From contig NZ_CALUDM010000051.1 of NCBI RefSeq assembly GCF_943914805.1, forward strand, positions 1 to 24,655: a stretch of 24,655 nucleotides of DNA. The letters are read 5' to 3'. This DNA is from an uncultured Acinetobacter sp. Its GTDB lineage: Bacteria; Pseudomonadota; Gammaproteobacteria; Pseudomonadales; Moraxellaceae. Every line of letters begins with the position of its first letter. Positions within the stretch are counted from its first letter, which is position 1. Under the pieces are notes generated by a model. The model was not told the origin of the DNA, did not search any database, and saw only the letters and a list, made by a program, of their open reading frames with translations. Both the position numbers and the translations under genes were made by a program. Shown in pieces: positions 1-7,959 of this stretch.

Positions 1-77
1 TAAATTGGATTATGTCCTTTTTATTTCAAAGACTTAAAAAGTTGAGATTCGCGTATTATTTATACATCAATATAAAG

Positions 78-109
78 TGCGCCAGACCCTAGAGTCTGGC
101 GCATTTTTT
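78..109 (+). terminator. Intrinsic terminator upstream of hom
   Basis: A perfect 10-bp stem, TGCGCCAGAC at 78-87 with GTCTGGCGCA at 94-103, closes a 6-nt loop and is followed by six T residues (104-109). This is a textbook Rho-independent terminator for + strand transcription. It probably ends the gene left of the window, whose stop could be the TAA at 1-3. In related genomes dsbC precedes hom, but that gene is not visible here. No gene is seen in 1-158. Confidence 0.9.
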
Positions 110-141
110 AGCTATGATCTAAGCTTAATATAATTTATATG
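105..141 (+). promoter_or_regulatory. Probable sigma-70 promoter of hom
   Basis: A perfect TATAAT -10 hexamer lies at 129-134. It is 25 bp upstream of the preferred hom start and just downstream of the preceding terminator. The -35 region at about 105-111 is a T-rich stretch with only weak resemblance to TTGACA, so the call rests mainly on the -10 and its position. The predicted transcript start near 141 would leave a short leader of about 18 nt. Confidence 0.45.
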
Positions 142-158
142 CATAATTGGAGTGTGAC

Positions 159-1463
159 GTGAAACCAGTTCGTCTGGCAATACTCGGTCTAGGTACCGTA
201 GGCGGTGGAGCCCTTAAACTACTACAAGAAAACGCTGCTGAAATTCGACGTCGCACCGGTCGTGAAATTGAAATTACTCATGTGGGTACGCGTCGCCCAC
301 GCCCAGATTTAGATTTACCTGCAAGTATTAAACAAAGTGCGGATTTACTCGATATCGTCCGTCAACCTGATGTCGATGTTGTCGTTGAAGTCATGGGTGG
401 TATTCACCCTGCTTATGAAGTCATCATGGAAGCCATTAAACATGGCAAACAAGTCATTACTGCAAACAAAGCACTTTTAGCAGAACATGGTAATGAATTG
501 TTTAAAGCCGCCGATGACCATCATGTCCAAATTGCATTTGAAGCTGCTGTTGCAGGTGGTATTCCGATTATTAAAGTCATTCGTGAAGGTTTGGCTGCCA
601 ATAAAATTGAATGGCTTGCAGGGATCATAAACGGCACTGGTAACTTTATCCTCACTGAAATGAGTGAAAAAGGTCGTGCTTTTGCTGATGTACTCAAAGA
701 AGCACAAGAATTGGGTTATGCCGAAGCAGATCCAACGTTTGACGTTGAAGGTATTGATGCTGCACATAAGCTGACAATCCTTGCTTCATGTGCATTTGGT
801 ATTCCTTTACAGTTTGACAAAGTTTATACCGAAGGCATAACCAAGATCACTGCACAAGATGTGAAATATGCAGAAGAGCTTGGTTATAAAATCAAGCATT
901 TAGGTATTGCACGTCGTTCAGCAAAAGGCATCGAGTTGCGCGTTCATCCAACGTTGATTCCAGAAGAAGAATTGATTGCGAATGTAAATGGTGTGAAGAA
1001 CGCGGTATTGGTTCAAGCCAATGCTGTGGGTCCAACATTGTATTACGGCGCTGGTGCGGGCGCTGGCCCTACAGCTTCTGCTGTGGTAGCAGATGTCGTA
1101 GATATCGTCCGTGACATCATCTATACCGAAGATGGTGCAGGAACGATTCCACAACTGGCATTTGAAGCTTTATCTGATCTACCTATTTTAAGTAGTGATG
1201 AAATGACTACTGGATACTACATCCGCTTAAATGCTGAAGATCAAACTGGCGTACTTGCAGATGTAACAACAATTTTAAGCCGTGCAGGTATTGGTATTGA
1301 TGCCATTATGCAACAGCCTCGCTTAAAAGATTTGATTCCTATCGTGATTTTAACTGATCCGATTCAAGAATCAGTGATGAATACTGCGCTTTCTCAAATT
1401 CAAGCTTTACCTGCCATTCATGGCGAAATCGTCAGAATTCGTTTAGAATTGCTCGAGAACTAA
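159..1463 (+). CDS. hom: Homoserine dehydrogenase
   Basis: This cytoplasmic enzyme reduces aspartate semialdehyde to homoserine with NAD(P)H, the branch step toward threonine and methionine. The GTG start at 159 gives 434 residues beginning MKPVRLAILG. It is preferred over an in-frame TTG at 147 because GGAG (149-152) sits 6 nt upstream and the Rossmann strand then starts at once. Visible parts are the nucleotide-binding glycine motif GLGTVG (residues 10-15), TANK with Lys104, the signature GIINGTGNFIL (155-165), the catalytic segment around EADPTFDVEG with Lys204 (189-204), and a C-terminal ACT domain from about residue 350, the usual site of threonine feedback control. It is monofunctional, with no aspartokinase domain. 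thrC follows 95 bp downstream, probably in the same transcript. Confidence 0.96.
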   Translation: MKPVRLAILGLGTVGGGALKLLQENAAEIRRRTGREIEITHVGTRRPRPDLDLPASIKQSADLLDIVRQPDVDVVVEVMGGIHPAYEVIMEAIKHGKQVITANKALLAEHGNELFKAADDHHVQIAFEAAVAGGIPIIKVIREGLAANKIEWLAGIINGTGNFILTEMSEKGRAFADVLKEAQELGYAEADPTFDVEGIDAAHKLTILASCAFGIPLQFDKVYTEGITKITAQDVKYAEELGYKIKHLGIARRSAKGIELRVHPTLIPEEELIANVNGVKNAVLVQANAVGPTLYYGAGAGAGPTASAVVADVVDIVRDIIYTEDGAGTIPQLAFEALSDLPILSSDEMTTGYYIRLNAEDQTGVLADVTTILSRAGIGIDAIMQQPRLKDLIPIVILTDPIQESVMNTALSQIQALPAIHGEIVRIRLELLEN

Positions 1464-1558
1464 TCGGGTTTTAAGCTCCCCTAGAACTGTTTTATTAAAA
1501 GCATTTTAGGGGTTAAAAGAATATCTTTATTTGCTCTACATACAATTGGAACACCATC

Positions 1559-2698
1559 ATGTCTAATGCCAATCGCTATACAGGACTTGTTGATCGCTAT
1601 CGTGACCGCTTACCAGTATCTAAAACTACACGTGCTATTTCTTTAAATGAAGGTAATACACCGCTCATTAAATTAGACAATATTCCAGGCATTATTGGTA
1701 AGAATGTTGAAATTTATGTGAAGTATGAAGGCCTAAACCCGACTGGTTCATTTAAAGACCGTGGTATGACCATGGCTGTAACGAAAGCGGTTGAAGAAGG
1801 CTCTAAAGCGATTATCTGTGCATCTACAGGCAATACTTCAGCGGCGGCTGCGGCTTATGCTGCTCGTGCTGGTATCAAAGCATTTGTATTGATTCCAGAA
1901 GGCAAAATTGCAATGGGCAAAATGGCTCAAGCCATGATGTACGGCGCAATCACGATGCAAATTCGTGGTAACTTCGATGACGGTATGCGTCTAGTAAAAG
2001 AAGTTGCTGATCAAGCGCCTGTAACAATTGTAAACTCAATCAACCCTTACCGTTTGCAAGGTCAAAAAACCATTGCTTACGAAATCGTTGAAGCATTAGG
2101 TCGTGCTCCTGACTATCACTGCTTACCTGTCGGTAACGCAGGAAATATCACTGCACACTGGATGGGTTATACAGAAGCTGTTGCGAACCAACCGATTGAA
2201 GAATTTGAGCAAGTGGTTTATGACCCTGCAACAGATAAATTCACAGGTCCAAATCCTGAAGGTCGCCCGGTCATGGTCGGTTATCAAGCAGCTGGTGCTG
2301 CGCCATTCTTACGTGGTGGCCCTGTTGAAAACCCTGAAACTGTTGCAACAGCAATCCGTATTGGTAATCCGCAAAGCTTTAATCATGCTAAAGCCGTTGT
2401 TCGTGATTCAAATGGTTGGTTTGATGAATTAACAGATGCTGAAATCTTAGAAGCACAACGTCTACTTTCAATGTATGAAGGTGTATTTGTTGAACCTGCT
2501 TCTGCTGCGTCTATTGGCGGTGCGATCCGAGATATCAAAGCAGGTAAGATTCCTGAAGGTTCTATGATTGTTTGTACGGTAACAGGTAATGGTCTAAAAG
2601 ACCCTGATACTGCGATTAAACAATGTGAAGATGCAGTGATGTTATCTATCGATGCAACAATGAATCAAGTAAGAGATTCTATTCTTTCGAATATGTAA
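1559..2698 (+). CDS. thrC: Threonine synthase
   Basis: Pyridoxal-phosphate enzyme that converts O-phosphohomoserine to threonine, the last step of threonine synthesis. The 379 residues belong to the shorter fold-type II class, not the roughly 430-residue enterobacterial form. The PLP lysine is Lys66 in GSFKDRG (63-69). The substrate and cofactor loop CASTGNTSAAAA starts near residue 87, and a glycine-rich phosphate cradle with GNAGN lies near residue 190. The ATG start follows a modest GGA ribosome site. The gene lies downstream of hom and upstream of a strong terminator, so hom-thrC forms a two-gene threonine unit. Catalytic residues look intact. Confidence 0.96.
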   Translation: MSNANRYTGLVDRYRDRLPVSKTTRAISLNEGNTPLIKLDNIPGIIGKNVEIYVKYEGLNPTGSFKDRGMTMAVTKAVEEGSKAIICASTGNTSAAAAAYAARAGIKAFVLIPEGKIAMGKMAQAMMYGAITMQIRGNFDDGMRLVKEVADQAPVTIVNSINPYRLQGQKTIAYEIVEALGRAPDYHCLPVGNAGNITAHWMGYTEAVANQPIEEFEQVVYDPATDKFTGPNPEGRPVMVGYQAAGAAPFLRGGPVENPETVATAIRIGNPQSFNHAKAVVRDSNGWFDELTDAEILEAQRLLSMYEGVFVEPASAASIGGAIRDIKAGKIPEGSMIVCTVTGNGLKDPDTAIKQCEDAVMLSIDATMNQVRDSILSNM

Positions 2699-2723
2699 GA
2701 ATAAACCTGTCTCGTCCTAAATA

Positions 2724-2755
2724 AAAAAGCCAGTTGTTCGCAACTGGCTTTTTTT
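2724..2755 (+). terminator. Terminator of hom-thrC
   Basis: A 9-bp stem (AGCCAGTTG at 2728-2736 with CAACTGGCT at 2741-2749) is capped by an extra-stable TTCG tetraloop. It is flanked by an A tract upstream and a T tract (2749-2755) downstream. It lies 25 bp past the thrC stop. Confidence 0.93.
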
Positions 2756-2874
2756 ATTTGCACGGTGTTCTGTCTTAAAATGATTTTTTAGCGCTTCAAA
2801 TATAAATATTTCAATCAAAGAGAAATCGTTAAGGGATGCATTAAATTCAATCATAGCTCCATGATATTAAGCAT

Positions 2875-2906
2875 AAAAAAACTCTTCACAATGGAAGAGT
2901 TTTTTA
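2875..2906 (-). terminator. Terminator of pbpG, bidirectional
   Basis: A 7-bp stem (ACTCTTC at 2881-2887 with GAAGAGT at 2894-2900) has an A tract at 2875-2880 and a T tract at 2900-2905, so it can act on both strands. It is 13 bp past the pbpG stop on the - strand and would also back up the thrC terminator. Nothing else is evident between 2756 and 2875. Confidence 0.85.
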
Positions 2907-2918
2907 TCACAGTGAACT

Positions 2919-3971
2919 TTAAATACGTTTTGGTAAATTGCTCACCCAATTCAATAAATTGGTTGCATCGTTGGTACGTGCTTGTGATGAACTTGCACCA
3001 AGCAATACCACCACGGCTGGACGATTGTTGACGGTAGTATGCATCACCACACAACGCCCTGCTTCATTGATATAGCCGGTTTTTGAAATATTGATATTCC
3101 AGCCACCATTACGAACCAATGCATTGGTATTGTTTGATTTGAGAATTCGATAGCCTAAATTGAAATCATAATGCGCTGTGGTTGAGAATTGACGAATCAA
3201 ACCATATTGAGAAGCTGCACTTACCAAAATACCTAAATCACGTGCAGAAGAGACGTTGTGAGGGTCTAAACCTGTTGATTCAACATAATGTGTAGAATTC
3301 ATACCCAATTGGCGTGCTTTGGCATTCATTGCTGCAAAGAAAGCCTGACGACCACCTGGATAAGTACGTGCTAACGCTGCTGCTGCTGGATTTTCAGATT
3401 TCATCAAAGCAACAAGTAACATCTCAGCGCGATTCATGGTATCGCCTGCTTTTAATGTTGAGCTTGAGTTCTTACCCCCCGCACCAGCAAAATCAATTTG
3501 TTGCAACGTGATATCTTCAGACATATCCAAACGAGCATCTGCGGTCACTACAGCGGTCATTAACTTGGTAATTGATGCAATGGGCATCGCAGTATTGGTG
3601 TTTTTACTAAACAATACTTCACCTGTTTTTGCATCCATAACCAAAGCAGCACGTGCGTTAACTGAAGGTTGGCTGTTATAACTGTTGGTATCAACAATTT
3701 GTACAGATCTATTGGTCAAGCCTGTAGGTGCTGCATTTGAGGCACGAATGGTTGTCGTTAAAGTGGTCGATCCTTGCGGTGAAGGCTCATCATCATCTTC
3801 AACAGAGTCATCATTCAACAATTGGCTAGCATCTGAAGAAGACCAACTGACAGTTGCTTGTCCTGCCGTCCCCGGTGAATTCATAACGATGTCAGCAAAA
3901 CCAGTTGAACTCAAACTGAGTAGTACTGATAAACTCAGTACATGCATTAACGTTTTTTTGGGATTTTTCAC
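2919..3971 (-). CDS. pbpG: D-alanyl-D-alanine endopeptidase, PBP7/8 type
   Basis: Penicillin-binding peptidase of the S11 family that cleaves D-Ala-mDAP crosslinks in the periplasm. The 350 residues start with a signal peptide (charged MKNPKK, hydrophobic core, likely cut after SSTGFA near residue 26). A Ser/Asp/Thr-rich linker follows (about 40-95), then the catalytic domain. All three motifs are present: SITK with nucleophile Ser133 and Lys136, SEN at 192-194, and KTG at 297-299. The start is GTG, because the signal peptide needs the basic n-region. ATG at residue 9 is possible but would shorten it, and the ribosome site is weak. The gene is a single unit with its own terminator, divergent from gacA. 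The acidic linker stretch DDDSVEDDDE is a mild peculiarity. Confidence 0.9.
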   Translation of the reverse strand: MKNPKKTLMHVLSLSVLLSLSSTGFADIVMNSPGTAGQATVSWSSSDASQLLNDDSVEDDDEPSPQGSTTLTTTIRASNAAPTGLTNRSVQIVDTNSYNSQPSVNARAALVMDAKTGEVLFSKNTNTAMPIASITKLMTAVVTADARLDMSEDITLQQIDFAGAGGKNSSSTLKAGDTMNRAEMLLVALMKSENPAAAALARTYPGGRQAFFAAMNAKARQLGMNSTHYVESTGLDPHNVSSARDLGILVSAASQYGLIRQFSTTAHYDFNLGYRILKSNNTNALVRNGGWNINISKTGYINEAGRCVVMHTTVNNRPAVVVLLGASSSQARTNDATNLLNWVSNLPKRI

Positions 3972-4055
3972 GATAATTTACTCATCTCAGGGAGGTTTTC
4001 ACAAACTTGCTAATTGCCTCAAATATGACTTACATTTACACTCAAACGTGACTAT

Positions 4056-4075
4056 ATTAAAACAAATATTTTAAT
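4056..4075. promoter_or_regulatory. AT-rich dyad in pbpG/gacA divergent region
   Basis: ATTAAAA (4056-4062) and TTTTAAT (4069-4075) form perfect 7-bp inverted arms around a 6-nt spacer. The dyad lies in the 230-bp region between the divergent starts of pbpG and gacA, about 85 bp upstream of the pbpG start. It could be an operator or simply AT-rich promoter DNA. I could not place confident -35/-10 pairs for either gene. Confidence 0.3.
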
Positions 4076-4201
4076 CACAGCATTGTGCATAAATATTTTA
4101 CGGTTATTAGGAATAGGATTGCTAATTTTGTGATGACATTGCAAGTATTTTTTGCGTTATGTAACAAAAATATTGATATTAAGAATTGTGAGGAGGTGTA
4201 A

Positions 4202-4837
4202 GTGATTACTGTCTTAGTGGTAGATGACCATGAATTAGTAAGAACAGGCATCTGCAGAATGCTGGAAGATCAGACTGATATTCAAGTCATTGGTCAAGCC
4301 GAATCAGGTGAAGAAGCCATTACAATTGTCAGACAACAGCATCCCAATGTGGTTTTATTAGATGTCAATATGCCTGGTATTGGTGGCGTTGAAACGACAC
4401 GCCGTTTATTGCAAACAGCACCAGATACTAAAGTTTTGGCAGTCAGTGGGCTTGCAGAAGAACCTTATCCATCATTACTCCTTAAAGCTGGAGCAAGAGG
4501 TTACATCACCAAAGGTGCACCAATCACGGAAATGGTTCGAGCAATTAAAAAAGTGATGCAAGGCGGTAAATATTTTAGTGCTGATATTGCAGAACAATTG
4601 GCGAGTTCATATTTATCAGATACACAGACTTCACCATTTGATGCGCTTTCAGAACGTGAAATGCAAGTTGCCATGATGGTGGTCAATTGTGTGAGTGCCC
4701 AAGAAATTTCAGACAAACTTTTTGTTAGCGTTAAAACCGTCAATACTTACCGTTATCGTATTTTTGAAAAACTAGGCCTAGATAGTGATGTTAAACTCAC
4801 TCATCTTGCTATTCGTTATGGTTTGATCAAACCTTAA
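4202..4837 (+). CDS. gacA: GacA/UvrY-type response regulator
   Basis: LuxR/FixJ-class response regulator, 211 residues. An N-terminal receiver domain (about 1-120) has the acidic pair Asp8-Asp9 and phospho-acceptor Asp54 in LLDVNMPG. A C-terminal LuxR-type helix-turn-helix (about 150-208) contains LSEREMQV and ISDKLFVSVKTVNTYRYRIF. The sequence is strongly like GacA of pseudomonads, which is phosphorylated by the hybrid kinase GacS and controls global post-transcriptional switches. No kinase partner gene is adjacent. The GTG start is fixed by a near-perfect ribosome site, AGGAGGT at 4191-4197, 4 nt upstream, and by MITVLVVDDHE matching the family start. pilS follows after 36 bp on the same strand, so co-transcription is possible. 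Confidence 0.92.
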   Translation: MITVLVVDDHELVRTGICRMLEDQTDIQVIGQAESGEEAITIVRQQHPNVVLLDVNMPGIGGVETTRRLLQTAPDTKVLAVSGLAEEPYPSLLLKAGARGYITKGAPITEMVRAIKKVMQGGKYFSADIAEQLASSYLSDTQTSPFDALSEREMQVAMMVVNCVSAQEISDKLFVSVKTVNTYRYRIFEKLGLDSDVKLTHLAIRYGLIKP

Positions 4838-4873
4838 ATCAATTAAAAATATAAAGTTTAATTTGAGTACATT

Positions 4874-6442
4874 ATGCAGCCTACGGTATCTGTTCCTATC
4901 TATCAAACGATTTACCGTCTAGGCGCACTGTATTCAATTTATCGACTGGTTATTGCATTCTGTCTTATCGTAATCTTTTTGATTACCTTAGAAAATCAAG
5001 AGCCTCATTACACCTACCCAAGTTTATATTTTTATTCTGTAGCTGCATTTACCGTGATTGCAGCATTGCAAATGGTATTGCTCAGGTTCTATCCGCATGG
5101 GGTCAATCGGCAATTTATTGGCTTTTTCCTCATCGATATTCCTTTCCTTAGCTTACTCACCTTTGCCTTGGATGGCCCAAATCTCGCCATCAGTATTTTA
5201 TTTGTTATTACTGTATTTGTAGCAAATTTCTTGCTCTCAAAACGAAAAGCATTATTCATTACGTTAATTGCTGTTATTGCCATTGTTTATCAACAATTTT
5301 TTGGCAGTTTTTTTGATTTTTCAAATTTAAATAATATTGGCAATAGCGCTTTATTGGCTTTCTTATTTTTTATGGTTTACGGTATTGGACAAATTGCAAT
5401 TAACCGCTTTCAATTGCTTGAATCATTGAACACCTATCAATCTATTGAACTGTTTAAATTACAAAATATCAATCGCTATATTTTAGAACAAATTGAAGTC
5501 GGCTATTTAGTGCTTGATGAGCAATACAAAATTATTGTCAGTAATCCTGCCGCATGCTTACTTTTAGGTATTCCTCCGCTCTATGCACATGAGCAATATC
5601 TGCTTTCGCATTTTCAACCTGATTTATATGACATATTAGAAAATACGGTAATCAAAGACAGTGAGCGTTTTCAATTTGAATCGTATAAATCTGCTTATAC
5701 TGTTGATATTCGTGTACAAAAGTTGATCGTTCCGCATCAAGCATTGACGCTTTTGGTTTTGGAAGATGCTCAAAAAATTAATCAAAAGGTTCAACAATTA
5801 AAGCTTGCAGCTTTGGGACAGTTGTCTGCTAGTATTGCCCATGAAATTAGAAATCCTCTCGCGGCTATTGTACAAGCCAATGATTTAATTATGGGAAGTA
5901 GCGGGCAACAACAAGCGATTCTTCATCAAATGATTTCAAAACAAGCTGTGCGTATTAACAGTATCATCAAAGATACTTTAGATATGGCGAAGAATAGAAA
6001 AACCACAGTGACTAAAATTCATCTTCAAAATTTTTTGAATGATTTACTCATTAATGATTTACAAGATGCTCGTCAAAACATTCAGTTAGATGTTCAAACA
6101 CAGCTTTTTGTTAATTTTGATGATATGCAACTCCGCCAAGTAATGATTAATCTGGTTCGTAATGCACTGCGTCATAATGATGAATATGCAGATTTTGTTC
6201 TGATTAATGCGTTTAAAAATGAGCATCATATTTGTATTGATGTGATTGATTACGGAAAAGGCGTTGCAAAACACGACATCTCGCAACTATTTCAGCCATT
6301 TTTTAGTACCGAAATCAATGGAACTGGTTTAGGATTGTACCTATCACTGAGTATATGTGAAGCGAATCAAGCGAAATTAATTTACGTTGAGCAAAAACAA
6401 CAAGGGGCATGTTTTCGAATCGAATGCCCACTCACGGAATAA
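4874..6442 (+). CDS. pilS: Sensor histidine kinase PilS
   Basis: Membrane sensor kinase of the PilS-PilR pair controlling type IV pilin expression, 522 residues. About six hydrophobic segments occupy residues 18-175. A PAS-like region (about 195-300) follows. The dimerisation/phosphotransfer helix has the H-box SIAHEIRNPLAA with His323. The ATPase domain has N-box Asn430, G1 box DYGKG (459-463) and G2 box GTGLGL (483-488). All kinase motifs are intact. The assignment to PilS rests on the multi-pass N-terminus and on the adjacent sigma-54 regulator 18 bp downstream. In pseudomonads the transmembrane region monitors pilin in the inner membrane; that this protein does the same is inference. Confidence 0.92.
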   Translation: MQPTVSVPIYQTIYRLGALYSIYRLVIAFCLIVIFLITLENQEPHYTYPSLYFYSVAAFTVIAALQMVLLRFYPHGVNRQFIGFFLIDIPFLSLLTFALDGPNLAISILFVITVFVANFLLSKRKALFITLIAVIAIVYQQFFGSFFDFSNLNNIGNSALLAFLFFMVYGIGQIAINRFQLLESLNTYQSIELFKLQNINRYILEQIEVGYLVLDEQYKIIVSNPAACLLLGIPPLYAHEQYLLSHFQPDLYDILENTVIKDSERFQFESYKSAYTVDIRVQKLIVPHQALTLLVLEDAQKINQKVQQLKLAALGQLSASIAHEIRNPLAAIVQANDLIMGSSGQQQAILHQMISKQAVRINSIIKDTLDMAKNRKTTVTKIHLQNFLNDLLINDLQDARQNIQLDVQTQLFVNFDDMQLRQVMINLVRNALRHNDEYADFVLINAFKNEHHICIDVIDYGKGVAKHDISQLFQPFFSTEINGTGLGLYLSLSICEANQAKLIYVEQKQQGACFRIECPLTE

Positions 6443-6460
6443 ACTTAGGTTTTTGGGGAT

Positions 6461-7873
6461 ATGACTACACGACAACCATTGGTTTTACTTGTAGATGATG
6501 AACAAGATTTATGTATGCTCATGCAAATGAGCCTTTCGCGCATGGGAATAAAAACCCATATGGCGCATCATTTACAACAAGCCAAATATTTTTTTAGTGA
6601 ATACAAATACGATGCCTGTATTACCGATTTAAACCTTCCTGATGGAAGCGGCTTAGATTTGGTTAAACACGTATCTCAGCATTATCCTAAAACGCCGATT
6701 GCTGTTCTAACAGCCTATGGCAACATGGAAATTGCGATTGCTTCGCTAAAAGCTGGGGCTTTTGATTTCGTCAGCAAGCCAATAAACCAATTACACTTGC
6801 AACAGCTACTACAAAAAGCGCTGCATGTACCGCAATTGGATGTCAATGTTGCTGAAATCCCGATCGAGCAATCAATGCTGATCGGTAACTCTCAGGTGAT
6901 TCGAAAACTCAGAGAGTCAATTAAAAAGATTGCACGCTCGCAAGCTCCTGTATTCATTACAGGTGAATCAGGTACGGGTAAAGAAGTTGTTGCCAATTTG
7001 ATTCATAAATTAAGCAACCGCAGTGATAGTCCTTTTATCGCCATTAATTGCGGTGCGATTTCAGAAGACCTGATGGAAAGTGAGCTTTTTGGGCATAAAA
7101 AAGGCTGTTTTTCAGGAGCAACGCAAGATAAACAAGGTCTGATCCAAGCAGCCAATGGTGGTACTTTATTTTTAGATGAAATTGCTGAACTCTCATTGGC
7201 AATGCAAGCTAAATTACTACGTGCTGTACAAGAAAAGAAAATTCGCCCTTTAGGCAGTGATACTGAAATTGAAGTCGATTTTCGCATTATCAGTGCCAGC
7301 CACCAAGATATTGAGGTGTTGGTTGAGCAAGGCAAATTCCGTCATGACCTATTTTTTAGGATTCATGTAATGGATGTTGTATTGCCACCTTTACGTGAAC
7401 GTGACCAAGATATTTTAATTTTGGCGGTCCATTTTATTCAGGTGATTTGTGCTGAGTGGCAAATTCCAACCAAGCAACTCACAGAAGCAGCTAAAGCGTT
7501 TTTATTAGAACAGCATTACTCTGGTAATGTCCGTGAACTGCGCAATATCATTGAAAAAGCCATTACCATGTGTGATGAAGATCTTTTAGATATTCAACAT
7601 TTACAGCCTGCTCCGATTCGTGGAGTCAGTCAAAATGAAGTGGTTGAAACAAATGTAAATGCAGCAGCTCAAGCAGAAATGTCACTTAAAGCTCAAAAAA
7701 TTCCTGAAGAAGGTTTAGAGGAATATTTGGAAAAAGTGGAAAAAGAAGTCTTGCTTTCAGCCTTGAACCAAACCCATTGGAACCGAACTTTAGCAGCAAA
7801 AAAATTGGGGATGACTTTCCGCTCTCTACGCTATCGTTTGAAAAAATTTGGTTTAGATACAGATGATGATTAA
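6461..7873 (+). CDS. pilR: Sigma-54-dependent response regulator PilR
   Basis: NtrC-family activator, 470 residues. The receiver domain (1-120) has Asp11-Asp12-Glu13 nearby and phospho-acceptor Asp56 in ITDLNLPDGSG, with Lys106 in SKP. The central AAA+ domain (about 138-375) has Walker A GESGTGKE (168-175) and Walker B GGTLFLDE (233-240). A C-terminal Fis-type helix-turn-helix lies at about 438-467. The sigma-54-contact loop, usually GAFTGA or GSFTGA, reads GCFSGA (215-220), with Ser for the critical Thr. The ATG has GGGGA just upstream. In pseudomonads PilR activates pilA transcription; pilA is not in this window. The gene ends the gacA-pilS-pilR run and is followed by a terminator. Confidence 0.93.
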   Translation: MTTRQPLVLLVDDEQDLCMLMQMSLSRMGIKTHMAHHLQQAKYFFSEYKYDACITDLNLPDGSGLDLVKHVSQHYPKTPIAVLTAYGNMEIAIASLKAGAFDFVSKPINQLHLQQLLQKALHVPQLDVNVAEIPIEQSMLIGNSQVIRKLRESIKKIARSQAPVFITGESGTGKEVVANLIHKLSNRSDSPFIAINCGAISEDLMESELFGHKKGCFSGATQDKQGLIQAANGGTLFLDEIAELSLAMQAKLLRAVQEKKIRPLGSDTEIEVDFRIISASHQDIEVLVEQGKFRHDLFFRIHVMDVVLPPLRERDQDILILAVHFIQVICAEWQIPTKQLTEAAKAFLLEQHYSGNVRELRNIIEKAITMCDEDLLDIQHLQPAPIRGVSQNEVVETNVNAAAQAEMSLKAQKIPEEGLEEYLEKVEKEVLLSALNQTHWNRTLAAKKLGMTFRSLRYRLKKFGLDTDDD

Positions 7874-7893
7874 ATTCATCCTTTTAAAAACTG

Positions 7894-7923
7894 AAAAGCT
7901 GAGCAAAAACGCTCAGCTTTTTA
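7894..7923 (+). terminator. Terminator between pilR and ctpA
   Basis: A 10-bp stem (AAAGCTGAGC at 7895-7904 with GCTCAGCTTT at 7911-7920) is followed by TTTTTAT on the + strand. An A tract on the other side gives a shorter U run on the - strand. It sits 21 bp past the pilR stop and 37 bp past the ctpA stop, so it may serve both convergent genes. Confidence 0.88.
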
Positions 7924-7959
7924 TTGCTCGATTTATTCTGTTGTGTAATAAATCAAATA

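Noticed and set aside
1478..1512. CCCCTAGAA/TTTTAGGGG hairpin between hom and thrC as a terminator
   Set aside because: The loop is 17 nt and no T tract follows; hom-thrC look co-transcribed. It may be an RNA stem, but there is too little to call.
3685..4074. 129-codon + strand open frame opposite the pbpG 5' end
   Set aside because: Antisense to a gene with clear catalytic motifs; low-complexity mirror of the Ser/Asp-rich linker; no ribosome site.
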